A program made the translations under genes and the position numbers. Below the pieces are notes generated by a model, which was not told the DNA's origin, did not search any database, and was given only the letters and a program-made list of their open reading frames with translations. 64,000 nt of DNA, from positions 46,136,989-46,200,988 of the forward strand of contig NC_081553.1 of NCBI RefSeq assembly GCF_963082655.1. Reading direction: 5' to 3'. Origin of the DNA: Stomoxys calcitrans (lineage: Eukaryota > Arthropoda > Insecta > Diptera > Muscidae). The first letter of the stretch is position 1; the number at the start of each line of letters is the position of its first letter. This document shows positions 1 to 10,594 of the stretch, one piece after another.

Positions 1-438
1 TCACTGTCCTAAATTTCGGCGAAATCGGACAATAAATGCGCTTTTTATGGCCCCAAAACCTCGGTCTATATGGCAGCTATATCCAAATCTGATCCGATCA
101 GTGCCGAATTAAACAAAGATGTCGAAAGGCCTAAAGCAACTCATTGTACCAAATTTCAGCGAAATCGAAAAATGAATGTGGCTTTTATGGGCCTAAGACC
201 CTAAATCGCAGGATCGGTCTATATGGCGGCTATATCCAAATCTGGACCGATCTGGGCCAAATTAAAGAAATATATCGAAGGCCCTATCACATCTCACTAT
301 CCCAAATTTCAGCAAAATCGGATAATAAATGTGGCTTTTATGGGCCTAAGACCCTAAATCGGCGGGTCGGTCTATATGGGGGCTATATCAAGATATAGTC
401 CGATATAGTCCATCATCGAACTTAACCTGCTTATGGAC
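1..438 (+). repeat. TUE subfamily C array, left part cut by the window
   Basis: Tandem units of about 153 bp carrying the core ATATGGCAGCTATATCCAAA and the phrase TTTCAGCAAAATCGGATAAT. The run ends at CTTAACCTGCTTATGGACAA, the same boundary seen near 43.87 kb and 60.26 kb, where it is followed by an A-run. Here that A-run is replaced by a retrotransposon 3' end. The short open frame at 144-398 is produced by the repeat, because 153 is a multiple of three, and is not a gene. Confidence 0.85.
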
Positions 439-1838
439 AAGACTGTAGCGTGGAATGCTCCAACGTCTCACCATCTTCCCCACATGTCCTACACATGCCA
501 TCACTTGCCGCACCGATTTTGCATAAGTGAGCTCGTAGTCCTATGTGCCCCGTTATGACACCAAAGGCTATACTGACCTCCTTCTTACTTCCATTCAGTA
601 ATAGCCTAAAATCCTCTCACGATCCGTATCACCCCATAGGATTTTCGCCGTCCTACCTACTGTTTCGCTGTTCCACAATGTTACAATTGTTAAATCGAAT
701 TGCGTCGACCCGAAAGGCTTCGGTCTAACCAAGTTCACCGACGGCAGTTCTCTGGCCTTTACTGTCAAATCGCCTGCCTTTAAATTCCTCCTTACTCCGT
801 TATGGCCCCGCACCCAAACGATGCGGATTCTCCCATCCTCAGAAAAAGCGTTAATCTCCTTCTTACAGTGTTTGTTACCTTACCCTCCTGGTTGTTATTG
901 CCCTTATGGCCATTTTACTGTCGGTAAAGATGTTAACACGTCGACGTGTTAGTACCACACCGCCTCCTTCATTTCATGATAGTCCGGATCTTCGCCTGCA
1001 GGACCGTATTATGGGCAGGCAGTCTAAAACAAATCTCAGTTCCTGGGTTCTCAATGTAGGCTCCCCGGCTCACTTTGTCCCCTAGCTTTGATCCATCCGT
1101 GTAACATGCTCTTCCAGACGGCAATACTAGGGTTCCATCAGTCAAAGACTGTGCTGCTGGCAGCAGTGCCTCATACTCGACCTCAAGTATCGTCTCAGGT
1201 ATCCGATGGGAAACCTCTTTCATACCTTCCAGGTTTCCTTTCGTCGCCATTATTATACCGCAATGGTATGAGCTCCCACCCTCTATCCATTCTCCCATCG
1301 CCTTAAGTCTCATAGACGCAGTGGCTGTCTCACATTTAATCTGTATGTCAATGGGTCGGATATATAGATTAGTCTCCAGTGCCCTAGTGGGCGTGGTCCT
1401 CATCGCTTCGCCTATGCCAAGACAACATGTTCTCTGAACTTGTTGTATGGTGGGACTGTTTCTCCATAGCAGTCCACCAAACTACTGAGACGTTAGTATG
1501 TGTTGGTCTAATCACGCCAATCTAGAGCCAGAGGACTATCATCGACCCTATTTCGAGACTTCGGCCCGTCTATATAGTGCCCAACATCTGTTAGCCTTCT
1601 CAGTACGCTCGTGAATGTGATATTTCCAATTTAATTTCCTATTCAAGTTCACTCCTAAGTATTTGACGTCGTCAGATATCGAAATGGTTTTATTGAAAAA
1701 CGTGGTGCTTCAAATTAGCCCACCTTCTTCTTCTATGGGTTAACGTTGAGACCTCTGGGTCTAGCCCAGTCATACGCCATATGCATGACCCTTTTGGCCC
1801 TTCTGCATAGGTGGTTCCTAACCTTAATCTTTTAAAAC
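439..1838 (-). pseudogene. Non-LTR retrotransposon fragment: RT thumb, RNase H and C-terminal Cys motif
   Basis: Read on the minus strand from about 1838 to 440 this is the 3' half of an RNase H-bearing non-LTR element (I/R1/LOA-type grouping inferred). An RT motif YLGVNLNRKLNWKYHIHE lies near 1600-1675. VIRPTHTNVSVVWWTAMEK lies near 1450-1515. A 144-codon open stretch at 969-1403 holds the RNase H signature CYTDGSKLGDK, followed downstream by FTDSKMAIRA near 900-930. The terminal CRTCGEDGETLEHS motif lies near 440-500. Several frameshifts and stops separate these blocks, so it is dead. It abuts the TUE-C array at its 3' end and a hairpin plus SINE at its 5' end. RT fingers and the endonuclease are absent. 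Confidence 0.8.
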
Positions 1839-1840
1839 TT

Positions 1841-1878
1841 CAGACGATCTTTTAAAACTTCTTTTAAAAGATCGTCTG
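1841..1878. repeat. Perfect 17-bp inverted repeat with a 4-nt loop
   Basis: CAGACGATCTTTTAAAA, the loop CTTC, then the exact reverse complement TTTTAAAAGATCGTCTG. The preceding bases (1826-1842) repeat ATCTTTTAAAACTTC, so the left arm also overlaps a short direct duplication. It sits exactly between the truncated retrotransposon and the SINE head. Confidence 0.9.
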
Positions 1879-1881
1879 CGC

Positions 1882-2202
1882 TAGGCCACCGTAGGGCAGA
1901 GCTTAGCATGTCCGCCATGACGCTGAGACCATCGCATGCTGGTGAGACCATCAGAAAAAAAAATTTTTTCAGCGATGGTTTTCCGCTCTTAACGCTGGCA
2001 ACATTTGTGAGGTACTATGCCATGTAAAACTTCTCTCCAAAGAGGTGTCGCATTGCGGCGCGCCGTTCGGACTCGGCTATAAAAAGGAGACCCTTATGAT
2101 TGAGCTTAAATAAACTTGAATCGAACTGCATTCATTGATATGGGGGAAGTTTGCCCCTGTTCCTTAGTGCATTGTTCATGGGCAAAATTTGCAATTTACA
2201 TA
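1882..2202 (+). mobile_element. tRNA-derived SINE, degenerate copy
   Basis: The head GGCCACCGTAGGGCAGAG..TTAGCATGTCCGCC matches the tRNA-like A-box region of the other copies in the window. The B box is lost here. The body follows in the usual order: TTTTTCAGCGATGGTTTTCC, GCTGGCAACATTTGTGAGG, CATGTAAAACTTCTCTCC, GCCGTTCGGACTCGGC, and the tail TTAGTG..GTTCATGGGCAAAA. It has no coding capacity and would need non-LTR machinery in trans. Confidence 0.85.
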
Positions 2203-2369
2203 GCAGACGGGTTCAAATCCCTCCTCAGTCAGCATCCGTAATAGGTTATTTATGGTGTTCACCCAAAGGAGTGGCGATAAAATGCCTCCTTGTGGCGTGG
2301 TACAAGGAGGGGTATTTTTTTAAGACCGCATATATATTCTTTGTCTTCGTGACCCTTTTTATCGATCTA
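2203..2369. other. Remnant with a B-box-like word and a degraded TUE H-end
   Basis: GGGTTCAAATCCC at about 2210-2222 resembles a tRNA B box but has no A box at a sensible distance. From about 2330, TATATATTCTTTGTCTTCGTGAC and ATCGATCTAGCCATG are the H-end words of the TUE superfamily without the terminal hairpin. Confidence 0.5.
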
Positions 2370-2990
2370 GCCATGTCCGACCGCCTGTCCGACCGCCTGT
2401 CCGACCGCCTGTCCGACCGCCTGTCCGTCCGTCTGTCTGTCCGTCTGTCCGTCCGTCTGTCCAACTGTCCGCCCATCTGTCCGTCCGTCTGTCTGTCTGT
2501 CCGTCTGTCCGTCTGTCCGTCCGTCTGTCCGTCCGTCTGTCCGTCCGTCTGTCCGTCCGTCTGTCCGTCCGTCTGTCCGTCCGTCTGTCCGTCCGTCTGT
2601 CCGTCCGTCTGTCCGTCCGTCTGTCCGTCCGTCTGTCCGTCCGTCTGTCCGTCCGTCTGTCCGTCCGTCTGTCCGTCTGTCCGTCCGTCTGTCCGTCCGT
2701 CTGTCCGTCTGTCCGTCCGTCTGTCCGTCCGTCTGTCCGTCCGTCTGTCCGTCTGTCCGTCCGTCTGTCCGTCCGTCTGTCCGTCCGTCTGTTCGTCCGT
2801 CTGTCCGTCCGTCTGTCCGTCCGTCTGTCCGTCCGTCTGTCCGTCTGTCCGTCCGTCTGTCCGTCCGTCTGTCCGTCCGTCTGTCCGTCCGTCTGTCCGT
2901 CCGTCTGTCCGTCCGTATGTCCGTCCGTCTGTCCGTCCGTCTGTCCTTTCGTCCGTCCGTCTGTCTGTCCGTCCGTCCGACCGAGTGTCT
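2370..2990. repeat. Long (TCCGTCCGTCTG)n microsatellite
   Basis: About 600 bp of TCCG/TCTG tetramers begins with four TGTCCGACCGCC copies and is otherwise very regular. Every TUE H-end carries a short version of this tract (20-60 bp), so this is an extreme expansion. Open frames of 225-291 codons on both strands (SVCPSVCP and DRRTDGQT repeats) arise because the 12-bp period has no stop codons. They are not genes. Confidence 0.95.
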
Positions 2991-3415
2991 GTCAAAAGCA
3001 CGCAAACTTTCGAAGGTGTAAGCTAGCCGCTTAAAATTTTGCACAAATACTTCTTATAGATGCAGGTAGATTGGGATTGTAAATGGACTATATCGGTCCA
3101 TGCTTTGATATAGCTGCCATATAAACCGACTTCTTGACCCACTACAGGGCGCAATTTTTATCCAATTTGGGTGAAATTTTGCATGAGGTGTTTTCTTTAT
3201 GATTTTTAACAATTGTGCCAAGTATGGTTGAAATCGGTCCCTAACCTGATATAGATGGCGTATAAACCAATCTGGGGTTTTGACTTTTTCAGCCTCTAGA
3301 GTTAGTTACTTTAAATCGGTGCATAACCTGATATAGCTGAATCTCGAATCTTGATTTCTTGAGTTACTAGAGGACGCAATTCTTATTTAATTTAGCTGAA
3401 ATTTTGCAGAATTTT
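2991..3415 (-). repeat. TUE-A units following the expanded microsatellite
   Basis: AAGCACGC..ACTTTCGAAGG, GCTAGCCGCTT and TTGATATAGCTGCCATATAAACC are the start of the subfamily A array. It decays after about two units and is cut by the next H-end at 3416. Confidence 0.75.
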
Positions 3416-4688
3416 GAAGGAGGGGGGTATATTCATTTTATCATTCCGTTTGCAACACATCGAAATATCCTTTTCCGAACCTATAAAGTATATATATTCT
3501 TGATCAGCGTAAAAATCTAAGACGATCTAGACATGTCCGTCCGTCTGTCCGTCTGTCTGTTGAAATCACGCTACAGTCTATAAAAATAGAGATATTGAGC
3601 TTAAATTTTGCACAGATTCTTTTTTTGTCCATAAGCAGGTTAAGTTCGAAGATGGGCTATATCGGACTATATCTTGATATAGCCCCCGTATAGACCGATC
3701 CGCCGATTTAAGGTCTTAGGCCTATAAAAGACACATTTATTATCCGATTTAGCTGAAATTTGGGGCAGTGAGTTGTGCTAAGCCCTTCGACTTCCTTCGT
3801 CAATTTGGCTCAGATCGGTTCAAATTTGGATATAGCTACCATATAGACCGATCCTCCGATTTAGGGTCTAAGGTCCGTAAAAGCCACATTTATTATCCGA
3901 TTTCGCTGAAATTTGGGACAGTGAGTTGTCTTAGGCTTTTCGACTTCCTTCGTTAATTTGGCTTAGATCGGTCCAGATTTGGATAAAGCTGCCATATAGA
4001 CCGATCCTCCGATTTAGGGTCTTAAGCCCACAAAAGCCACATTTCTTATCCGATTTTGATGAAATTCGGGACAGTGAATTGTGTAAGGCCCATGGATATA
4101 GCTGCCATATAGACCGATTTCTTGATTTATGGTTTTAAGCCCATAAAATGCTCATTTATTGTCCGATGTCGCCGAAATTTGGGACAGTGAGTTAACTTAA
4201 GCCCTGCAATATCGCACAGATCGGTCCAGATTTGAATATAGCTGCCATATAGACCGATCTCTAGGTTTTAGGTTTTGTGGCCATAAAAGACGCATTTATT
4301 GTGCGATGTCGCTGAAATTTGGGACAGTTCTTTTGTGTTAGGCTCTTCGACGTCCTTCTTCAATTTTGCCCAGGTCGGTCCAGATTTGAATATAGCTGCC
4401 ATATAGACCGATCTCTCGATTTAAGGTTTTGGGCCCATAAAAGAGGCATTTATTGTCCGATTTCGAAATTTGGGACAGTGCTTTGTGTTAGGCTCTTCGA
4501 CATTTTTATGCAACTTGGCCCAAATCGGTTCAGATTTGGATATAGCTGACATGTAGACCGATATCTCGATTTAAAGTCTTGGCCCCATAAAAGGCGCATT
4601 TATAATCCGATTTCACTGAAATTTGACACAGTGACTTATGTTAGGGTTTTCGACATCCGTGTCGTATATAGTTCAGATCGGTTTATTT
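3416..4688 (-). mobile_element. TUE-C element, H-end and array, interrupted by a TUE-A insertion
   Basis: It starts with a degraded H-hairpin (GGGGGGTATATTCATTTTATC), then TATATATTCTTGATCAGCG, a short CCGTCCGTCTG tract, and about seven 153-bp units with the C-specific words GGGACAGTGAGTTGT and CCATAAAAG..CATTTATT. The array stops at CAGATCGGTTTATTTTT, where a complete TUE-A begins. Its probable missing G-end lies at 6370-6545, so the two parts look like one element split by a later insertion. Confidence 0.8.
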
Positions 4689-6361
4689 TTATACCCTCCA
4701 CCATAAGATGGGGGGTATACTAATTTCGTCATTCTGTTTGTAACTACTCGAAATATTCGTCTGAGACCCCATAAAGTATATATATTCTTGATCGTCGTGA
4801 CATTTTATGTCGATCTAGCCATGTCCGTCCGTCTGTCCGTCCGTCCGTCCGTCCGTCCGTCCGTCCGTCCGTCCGTCCGTCCGTCTGTCTGTCGAAAGCA
4901 CGCTAATTTCCGAAGGAGTAAAGCTAGCCGCTTGAAATTTTGCACAAATACTTCTCATTAGTGTAGGTCGGTTGGTATTGTAAATGGGCCATATCGGTCC
5001 ATGTTTTGATATAGCTGCCATATAAACCGATCTTGGGTCTTGACTTCTTGAGCCTCTAGAGTGCGCAATTCTTATCCGATTCGAATGAAATTTTGTATGG
5101 CGTGTTATTTTATGATATCCAACAACTGTGCTAAGTATGGTTGAAATCGGTCCATAACCTGATATAGCTGCCATATAAACCGATCTTGGGTCTTGACTTC
5201 TTGAGCCTCTAGAGGGCGCAATTATTATCCGATTGAAATGGAATTACGCACGACGTGTTTTGTTATGATATCCAACAACTGTGCTAAGTATGGTTCAAAT
5301 CGGTTCATAACCTGATAGAGCTGCCATATAAACCGATCTTGGGTCTTGACTTCTTGAGCCTCTAGAGTGCGCAATTCTTATCCGATTGGGATGAAATTTT
5401 GCACGACGTGTTTTCTTATGATATCCAACAATTGTGCCAAGTATGGTTTAAATCGGTCCATAACCTGATATAGCTGCCATATAAACCGATCTTGGGTCTT
5501 GACTTCTTGAGCCTCTAGAGTGCGCAATTCTTATCCGATTGAAATGAAATTTTGCACGACGTGTTTTGTTATTATATCCAACAACTGTGCCAAGTATGGT
5601 TCAAATCGGTTCATAACCTGATATAGCTGCCATATAAACCGATCTTGGGTCTTGACTTATTGAGCCTCTAGAGGGCGCAATTCTTATCCGATTGAAATGG
5701 AATTTCGCACGACGTGTTTTGTTATAATTCCCAACAACTGTGCCAAGTATGGTTCAAATCGGTTCATAACCTGATATAGCTGTCATATAAACAGATGTGG
5801 GGATTTGACTTCTTGAGCTTCTAGAGGGCGCAATTCCTATCCGATTTGGCTGAAATTTTGCATGACGCATTTTATTCTTACTTTCAACAACTGTGTCAAA
5901 TAAGGTTCAAATCGGTTCATAACCTGATATAGCTGCCATATAAACCGATCTGGGATCTTGACTTCTTGACTCCTAGAGGTCGCAGTTATTATCCGATATG
6001 CCTGAAATTTTGTACGACGGATCCTCTCATGACCATCAACAAACGTGTTTATTATGGTCTGAATCGGTCTATAGCCGGATACAGATCCCATATAAATCGT
6101 TCTCTCTATTTTACTTCGTGAGCCCCAATGGGCGCAATTCTTATACGAATTGACTGAAATTTTACACAGGTCTCCAACATATAATTTAATTGTGGTCCGA
6201 ACCGGACCATATCTTGATATCGTTTTAATAGCAGGGCAACTCTTTTCTTATATCCTTTTTTGCCTAAGAAGTGATGCCGGGAAAAGAACTCGACAAATGC
6301 GATCCATGGTGGAGGGTATATAAGATTCGGCCCGGCCGAACTTAGCACGCTTTTACTTGTT
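4689..6361 (-). mobile_element. TUE-A element, complete with both ends
   Basis: The H-end hairpin TATACCCTCCACCATAAG..GGGGGGTATA is followed by TATATATTCTTGATCGTCG, GTCGATCTAGCCATG and a CCGTCCG tract. Seven units follow. GATCTTGGGTCTTGACTTCTT recurs at about 5030, 5183, 5336, 5489 and 5642, exactly 153 bp apart. The G-end comprises ATGGTGGAGGGTATATAAG, TTCGGCCCGGCCGAA and TTAGCACGCTTTTACTTGTT. No transposase or Rep/helicase is encoded, so the element is non-autonomous. Confidence 0.85.
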
Positions 6362-6369
6362 AGATATAT

Positions 6370-6545
6370 ATGTATATGTACTTATTAGTATGTGGTCCAA
6401 ATCGGAACATATTTAGATATAACTGATATGGGGCATAAGGTATGAAATTGTCATCGAATTTTTATGAAAGGTGGTTTACATATATATCCGAGGTGGTGGG
6501 TGTCCAAAGTTCGGCCCGGACGAACTTAACGCCTTTTTACTTGTT
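6370..6545 (-). mobile_element. G-end of a TUE-C element, probable remainder of the 3.4-kb copy
   Basis: ATGAAAGGTGGTTTACATATAT, GGTGGTGGGTGTCC and GTTCGGCCCGGACGAAC match the C-type G-ends at 36.7, 42.2 and 44.8 kb. It directly follows the complete TUE-A copy. Confidence 0.7.
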
Positions 6546-7549
6546 TTTGTTTATCTTGTTTTTAATTGCATTTTTTTTCTGAACGCTCCTGCGGCAACCC
6601 TAACATTGCTGTATCTTCTTGTAGGTGCGTGTCCTTTGTCTTTTTTATTTCTTCGTTATTTGTTTGTATGCTTGTTTGGTATCACCATTACCACCATCGG
6701 CATCGGCATCCTCATTGTGTTTGTGTGAATGAATAACTTGGGTGCGAACATTGTCGGTTTTGCCTTTGTCTCTCAGTGTATTGACGCGGCATTGGCTGCA
6801 AGGGTTTCAATTGTTCCAGGCGCCTCCACCAAACCGGTGGTATGGGTGAATGAACGCCAATTGATGGCGTTTCAAGTGGAAAACGTAATTCAATCGTGCT
6901 GAAAACAGAATTTTTACATGTTGTATTTATGTATTGTTCTTGTTCGTCCCCACCTCCGGCCCAATCCACCGTTTGGGCCGCATCGCTCAATATTCTCATT
7001 GTATACCAATCACCTACGACCTTCTTCTTTCCGGGTATATGAAATGCAAAGAATCTGTCTACTTTCAAAGTGTTGATTTATGTATTGTATTTGTTTCCTT
7101 TGTTTGGGCATTGCCTGGGTGTTTGTGTGCGTGCGTGTGGGTGAGTGAGTGCTGTGTGGGTGGGTGTGCGTTTTTATTTATTTCCATAGCTTCGAGGGTT
7201 ACCTGTGTGCGTGAAGAGTGCGTAATTGAAATAGATAAATTCAGATAGAAAATTGAAATGAGGTGAAATTAATTGAAATTGACATTGAAGTTTTATTAAA
7301 TCAAGTGGCCCCAGATTAAATCAGATCTAAAATTAATGATATACAATAAATATTTAAGCGTTTTGTTGAATGTTTTGGATTGTTTTTTTTTTGTTTGATT
7401 ATCTGATAAAATAAATTGAATTATTATTGGATAAGTTTATAAATGTTCAAAATTTGCATTAGAGTCATAATATGCATTAAATCATAGGTGTGAAAAAAAA
7501 AGTTATCTGCATTTGGAAGGCATATCCACGGCCGAAAATTTTTCAAATA
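6546..7549. other. Unassigned AT-rich stretch, no recognised gene
   Basis: No repeat family seen elsewhere in the window is recognised. Open frames of 118 codons (minus, 6712-7068) and 104 codons (plus, 6934-7248) overlap each other, lack recognisable motifs and pass through GT-rich low-complexity sequence at 7120-7170. I cannot support either as coding. It could be single-copy intergenic or intronic DNA. Confidence 0.5.
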
Positions 7550-7785
7550 TTGGGTTGCCCAAAAAGTAATTGCGGATTTTTTAAAAGAAAGTAAATGCAT
7601 TTTTAATTAAACTTAGAATGAACTTTAATCAAATATACTTTTTTACACTTTTTTTCTAAAGCAAGCTAAAAGTAACAGCTGATAACTGACAGAAGAAATA
7701 ATGTAATTACAGAGTCACAAGCTGTGAAAAAATTTGTCAACGCCGACTATATGAAAAATCCGCAATTACTTTTTGGGCAACCCAA
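7550..7785 (-). mobile_element. Mariner-type MITE, full length (236 bp)
   Basis: It begins TTGGGTTGCCC plus AAAAAGTAATTGCGGATTTT and ends with the exact inverted copy, GGGCAACCCAA. It is flanked by TA on both sides (7548-7549 and 7786-7787), the Tc1/mariner target duplication. The interior carries GACAAATTTTTTCACAGCTT in minus orientation, as at 55.1 kb and opposite to 49.7 and 63.4 kb. There is no transposase. Confidence 0.93.
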
Positions 7786-7789
7786 TATT

Positions 7790-7862
7790 TTCGCTTGGAT
7801 TTGAACACAGGCGTTCAACGTCATAGACGAATATGTTAACATCTGCTCCACGCTGGCTTCCA
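7790..7862 (-). mobile_element. SINE head fragment (tRNA-like part only)
   Basis: GGATTTGAACACAGGCGTTCAACGTCATAGACG..ATG..GGCTTCC is the reverse complement of the SINE tRNA-like head (B box then A box). It touches the MITE, so the rest of the SINE may have been lost on that side. Confidence 0.7.
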
Positions 7863-8455
7863 TATCCGTCCATATGCTAGCTGTGGTCCTTGTAGAAATG
7901 TAGCTGGGAGGAAGACTGTGGGCAGTTTCAAGAAGCTGACGATAAAAGCGAAGTGGAGTTCCTGGGTGAAATACTGAAGAGAAGTTTAAGGCACTAGTGA
8001 GGTATATGGGATGAGCAAAGTGATAGGATACGAGCACACCTAGCTCATGAGCAAAACGAGCAAGAGACCTTCTCCCAAAACAGCCATGAGATAGTGGATG
8101 GTCTGATTGACACGTACTTTCCATGTAAATAGGAGGTGTTCGGCGATTAATATGTCGGAATACGCAAAAGTGATGCCTTTACGGTTTCATTGGTGTCATT
8201 GTCGACCAGGATAAGACATTTAGAGAGACACTTTCTGACATGGCTAGAATGGATTTTGAAGGCATGGTTGGCATGAGAGATACGTTTATATCGCTGATCA
8301 ACGAGATGATGGAAATGTCAGAGAAGCGTCGGAGCTGATGATTTTTACTCGCAGATATAAGATACCCGGTTGTAGACTTTCGTCTATGAAAACACCAACG
8401 AAGCTGGCGTAATATCTAGTTCTCGATTTAAAATTGTTGTGGCAAAGAAAAATTG
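7863..8455. other. Unassigned stretch
   Basis: No repeat or protein motif is recognised. The minus frame 7747-8124 runs into the MITE terminal repeat and the SINE head, so at least its C-terminal third is non-genic. The remainder has no motif I recognise. Confidence 0.4.
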
Positions 8456-8510
8456 AACAAGTAAAAGCGTGCTAAGTTCGGCCGTGTCAATTCTTGTATA
8501 ACCTCCACCA
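8456..8510 (+). repeat. Isolated degraded TUE G-end
   Basis: AACAAGTAAAAGCGTGCTAAG and GTTCGGCCGTGTCAA followed by AACCTCCACCA match the start of + oriented A elements. No array follows. Confidence 0.65.
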
Positions 8511-8537
8511 AAATACCTACAAAGGTAGCGAGTTACC

Positions 8538-9725
8538 AGCACTACTGTGGTATAGGATATTATAATTTAGTGAATTAGTTTGTAACACCGAAAAGGAAGA
8601 GAAATAGACCCATTGATAAGTATACAGATCGATTCAGAATCACTTTCTGATTCCATTTAGTTATGTCCGTCTGTCTGTCTGTCTCTGTCCGTCTGTCTGT
8701 CTGGCTGTCCGTCTGTCCATGTTAATTTGTGTACAAACTACAGGTGGCAATTTTCATCCGATCGTCTTAAAATTTGATATGGGCGTATCTTTCGGCCTAG
8801 AAACGAAGCATATTGAAATTGGAAAAAATCGGTTCAGATTTGGATATAGCTTCCATGTAGATGTTCGTCCGATATGCAGTAAAACTGCAATAAAATGGTC
8901 ATTTGTTAACCGATTTTCTCGAAACTTGGTATGGACGTGATTTTCAGCCTAGAGACAGGGCCTATTGAAATTGGAAAAAATCGGTTCAGATTTGGATATA
9001 GCTCCCATATATATGTTCGCCCGATATGCCGTAAAACTGCAATAAAATGGTCATTTGTTAACCGATTTTCTCGAAATTTGGCAGGAACAATCTTCTTATG
9101 ACTCCCGATATTAAAGGTGAATTTCATAAAAATCTGTTCAGATTTGGATATAGCTCCCATATATATGTTCGCCCGATATGCAGTAAAACTGCAATTAAAT
9201 GGTCATTTTTAAACCGATTTTCTCGAAATTTGGCAGGAACGATCTTTTTGTGACTCCCGACATTACAGGTGAATTTTATAAAATTCGGTTCAGATTTGAA
9301 TATAGCTCCAATGTATATGTTCGTCCGATTTGCAGTAATACTGCAATAATATTGTAATTTGTAAACCGATTTCCTCGAAATTCGGCAGGAACGATCTTCT
9401 TGTGACTCCCGACATTACAGGTGAATTTCATAAAAATCGGTTCAGATTTGGATACAGCTGCCATATATATTTTCGCCCGATATGCGGTAAAACTACAATA
9501 AAATGGTCATTTGTTACCCGATTCTCTCGAAATTTTGCAGGAAGGATTTTCTAATGACTCTCGACATTGCTGGTTAATTTCATGAAAATCGGTTCAGTAT
9601 TTGTTATAGCTCCCATATATATGTTCGTCCGATTTGCAGTAATAATACAATAAAATGGTCATTTGTTACCCGATTCTCTCGACATTACTGGTTCATTTCA
9701 TTGAAATCGGTTCAGTATTAGTTAG
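8538..9725 (-). mobile_element. TUE subfamily D element
   Basis: The H-end (8538-8720) is of the B type: GTTTGTAACACCG.., ATAGACCCATTGATAAGTAT, GATTCAGAATCACTTTCTGA, then a CTGTCTGTC tract. The array has units of about 152 bp marked by AAAATGGTCATTTGTTA..CCGATT, GGCAGGAACGATCTTCTT and TTTGGATATAGCTCCCATATA. Marker positions near 8892, 9044 and 9196 give the spacing. No G-end is visible at the right side. Confidence 0.8.
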
Positions 9726-9739
9726 GGAGTTAGTTAGGG

Positions 9740-10477
9740 AGTTACATAAGTCTAAATACTGATTAAGACCGTATTTGAAACGTATATAAGACGTCATAGA
9801 GAAAGCCCTTTAGCGGCTCAAGAAATACAAACGGGAAATCGCTTTACATGGGAGCTGTATCAGGTTATGGACCGAGATCGGTTTATATGGGGCCTACATC
9901 TAAATAGCCCAACCGAGCTACACCAATAGGAAGTACAAATGCATATTTTGCCCATGAACATTCCACTAAGGAACAAGGGCAAAATTCTCAAATACCAATG
10001 AGTGCAGCCCGATTTAAGTTTAAGCTCAATGATAAAGGACCTCGTTTTATATAGCCGAGTCCGAACGGCGTGCTGCAGTGCGATACCTCTTTGGAAAGAG
10101 GTTTTACATGGCATAGTACCTCAAAATGTTGCCAGCATTAGGAGTATTTTTTCTGATGGTATCGCCAGGATTCGAACCCAGGCGTTCAGCGTCATAGGCA
10201 GATATGCTAATCTCTGCGCTACGGTGGCCTCCACATTAATAGGAAGTATTTGTGAGAAATTTCAAGCGCCTAGCTTTATTCCGCAAAATTGACCGTGCTC
10301 TCCACAGACAGACAGACTGATGGACGGACGGACGGAAGGATGGACATGGCTAGATCGACTTAAAATGTTATGGCGATCAAAAATATACAAACTTAAGAGG
10401 GTCTCAGACAAATATTTCAATGTGTTACAAAAGGAATAACGACGTTAGTATACCCCCATCCCATGGTGGAGGGTATA
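9740..10477 (+). mobile_element. TUE-A remnant interrupted by a SINE
   Basis: The A-type sequence (GGGAGCTGTATCAGGTTATGG) stops at 9935. It resumes at 10238 with the same AATAGGAAGTA and then has TTTGTGAGAAATTTCAAGCG, a GACGGACGGACGG tract, CATGGCTAGATCGACTT and the H-end hairpin TATACCCCCATCCCATGGTG. The interruption is exactly the SINE. Confidence 0.85.
9936..10237 (-). mobile_element. tRNA-derived SINE with intact boxes and target-site duplication
   Basis: Read on the minus strand: GGAGGCCACCGTAGCGCAGAG with an A-box-like TAGCGCAGAGATTAGCA, B box GGGTTCGAATCCTGG, then the conserved body to GTTCATGGGCAAAATATGCA. It is flanked by a perfect 11-bp direct repeat AATAGGAAGTA (9925-9935 and 10238-10248) that is single in the undisturbed TUE sequence. 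This defines a complete retroposition event of 302 bp. Best reference copy in the window. Confidence 0.95.
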
Positions 10478-10594
10478 AAAATATGTATATGGTGATAAGT
10501 CTACTCCTTTTGAGAAAACAAGGGTTTTTATTTTAAAGTAGTTAAAATCCACATTTTCTATCTTAGTAGTCGTAAATTATTATGAAAATGATTT

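Noticed and set aside
2151..3044. Open frames of 225-291 codons on both strands (SVCPSVCP, DRRTDGQT)
   Set aside because: They translate a stop-free 12-bp microsatellite in several frames at once. No start context or domain supports a gene.
6712..7068. 118-codon minus-strand frame as a gene
   Set aside because: Opposed by a frame of similar size on the plus strand, with no motif and no splice or regulatory support that I can see.
7747..8124. 125-codon minus-strand frame
   Set aside because: It runs through a SINE head into a MITE terminal repeat, so its C-terminal part is transposon sequence.
10160..10237. Functional tRNA gene (B box GGTTCGAATCC)
   Set aside because: The segment is the head of a dispersed SINE present in many copies. 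No complete cloverleaf or acceptor stem pairing.
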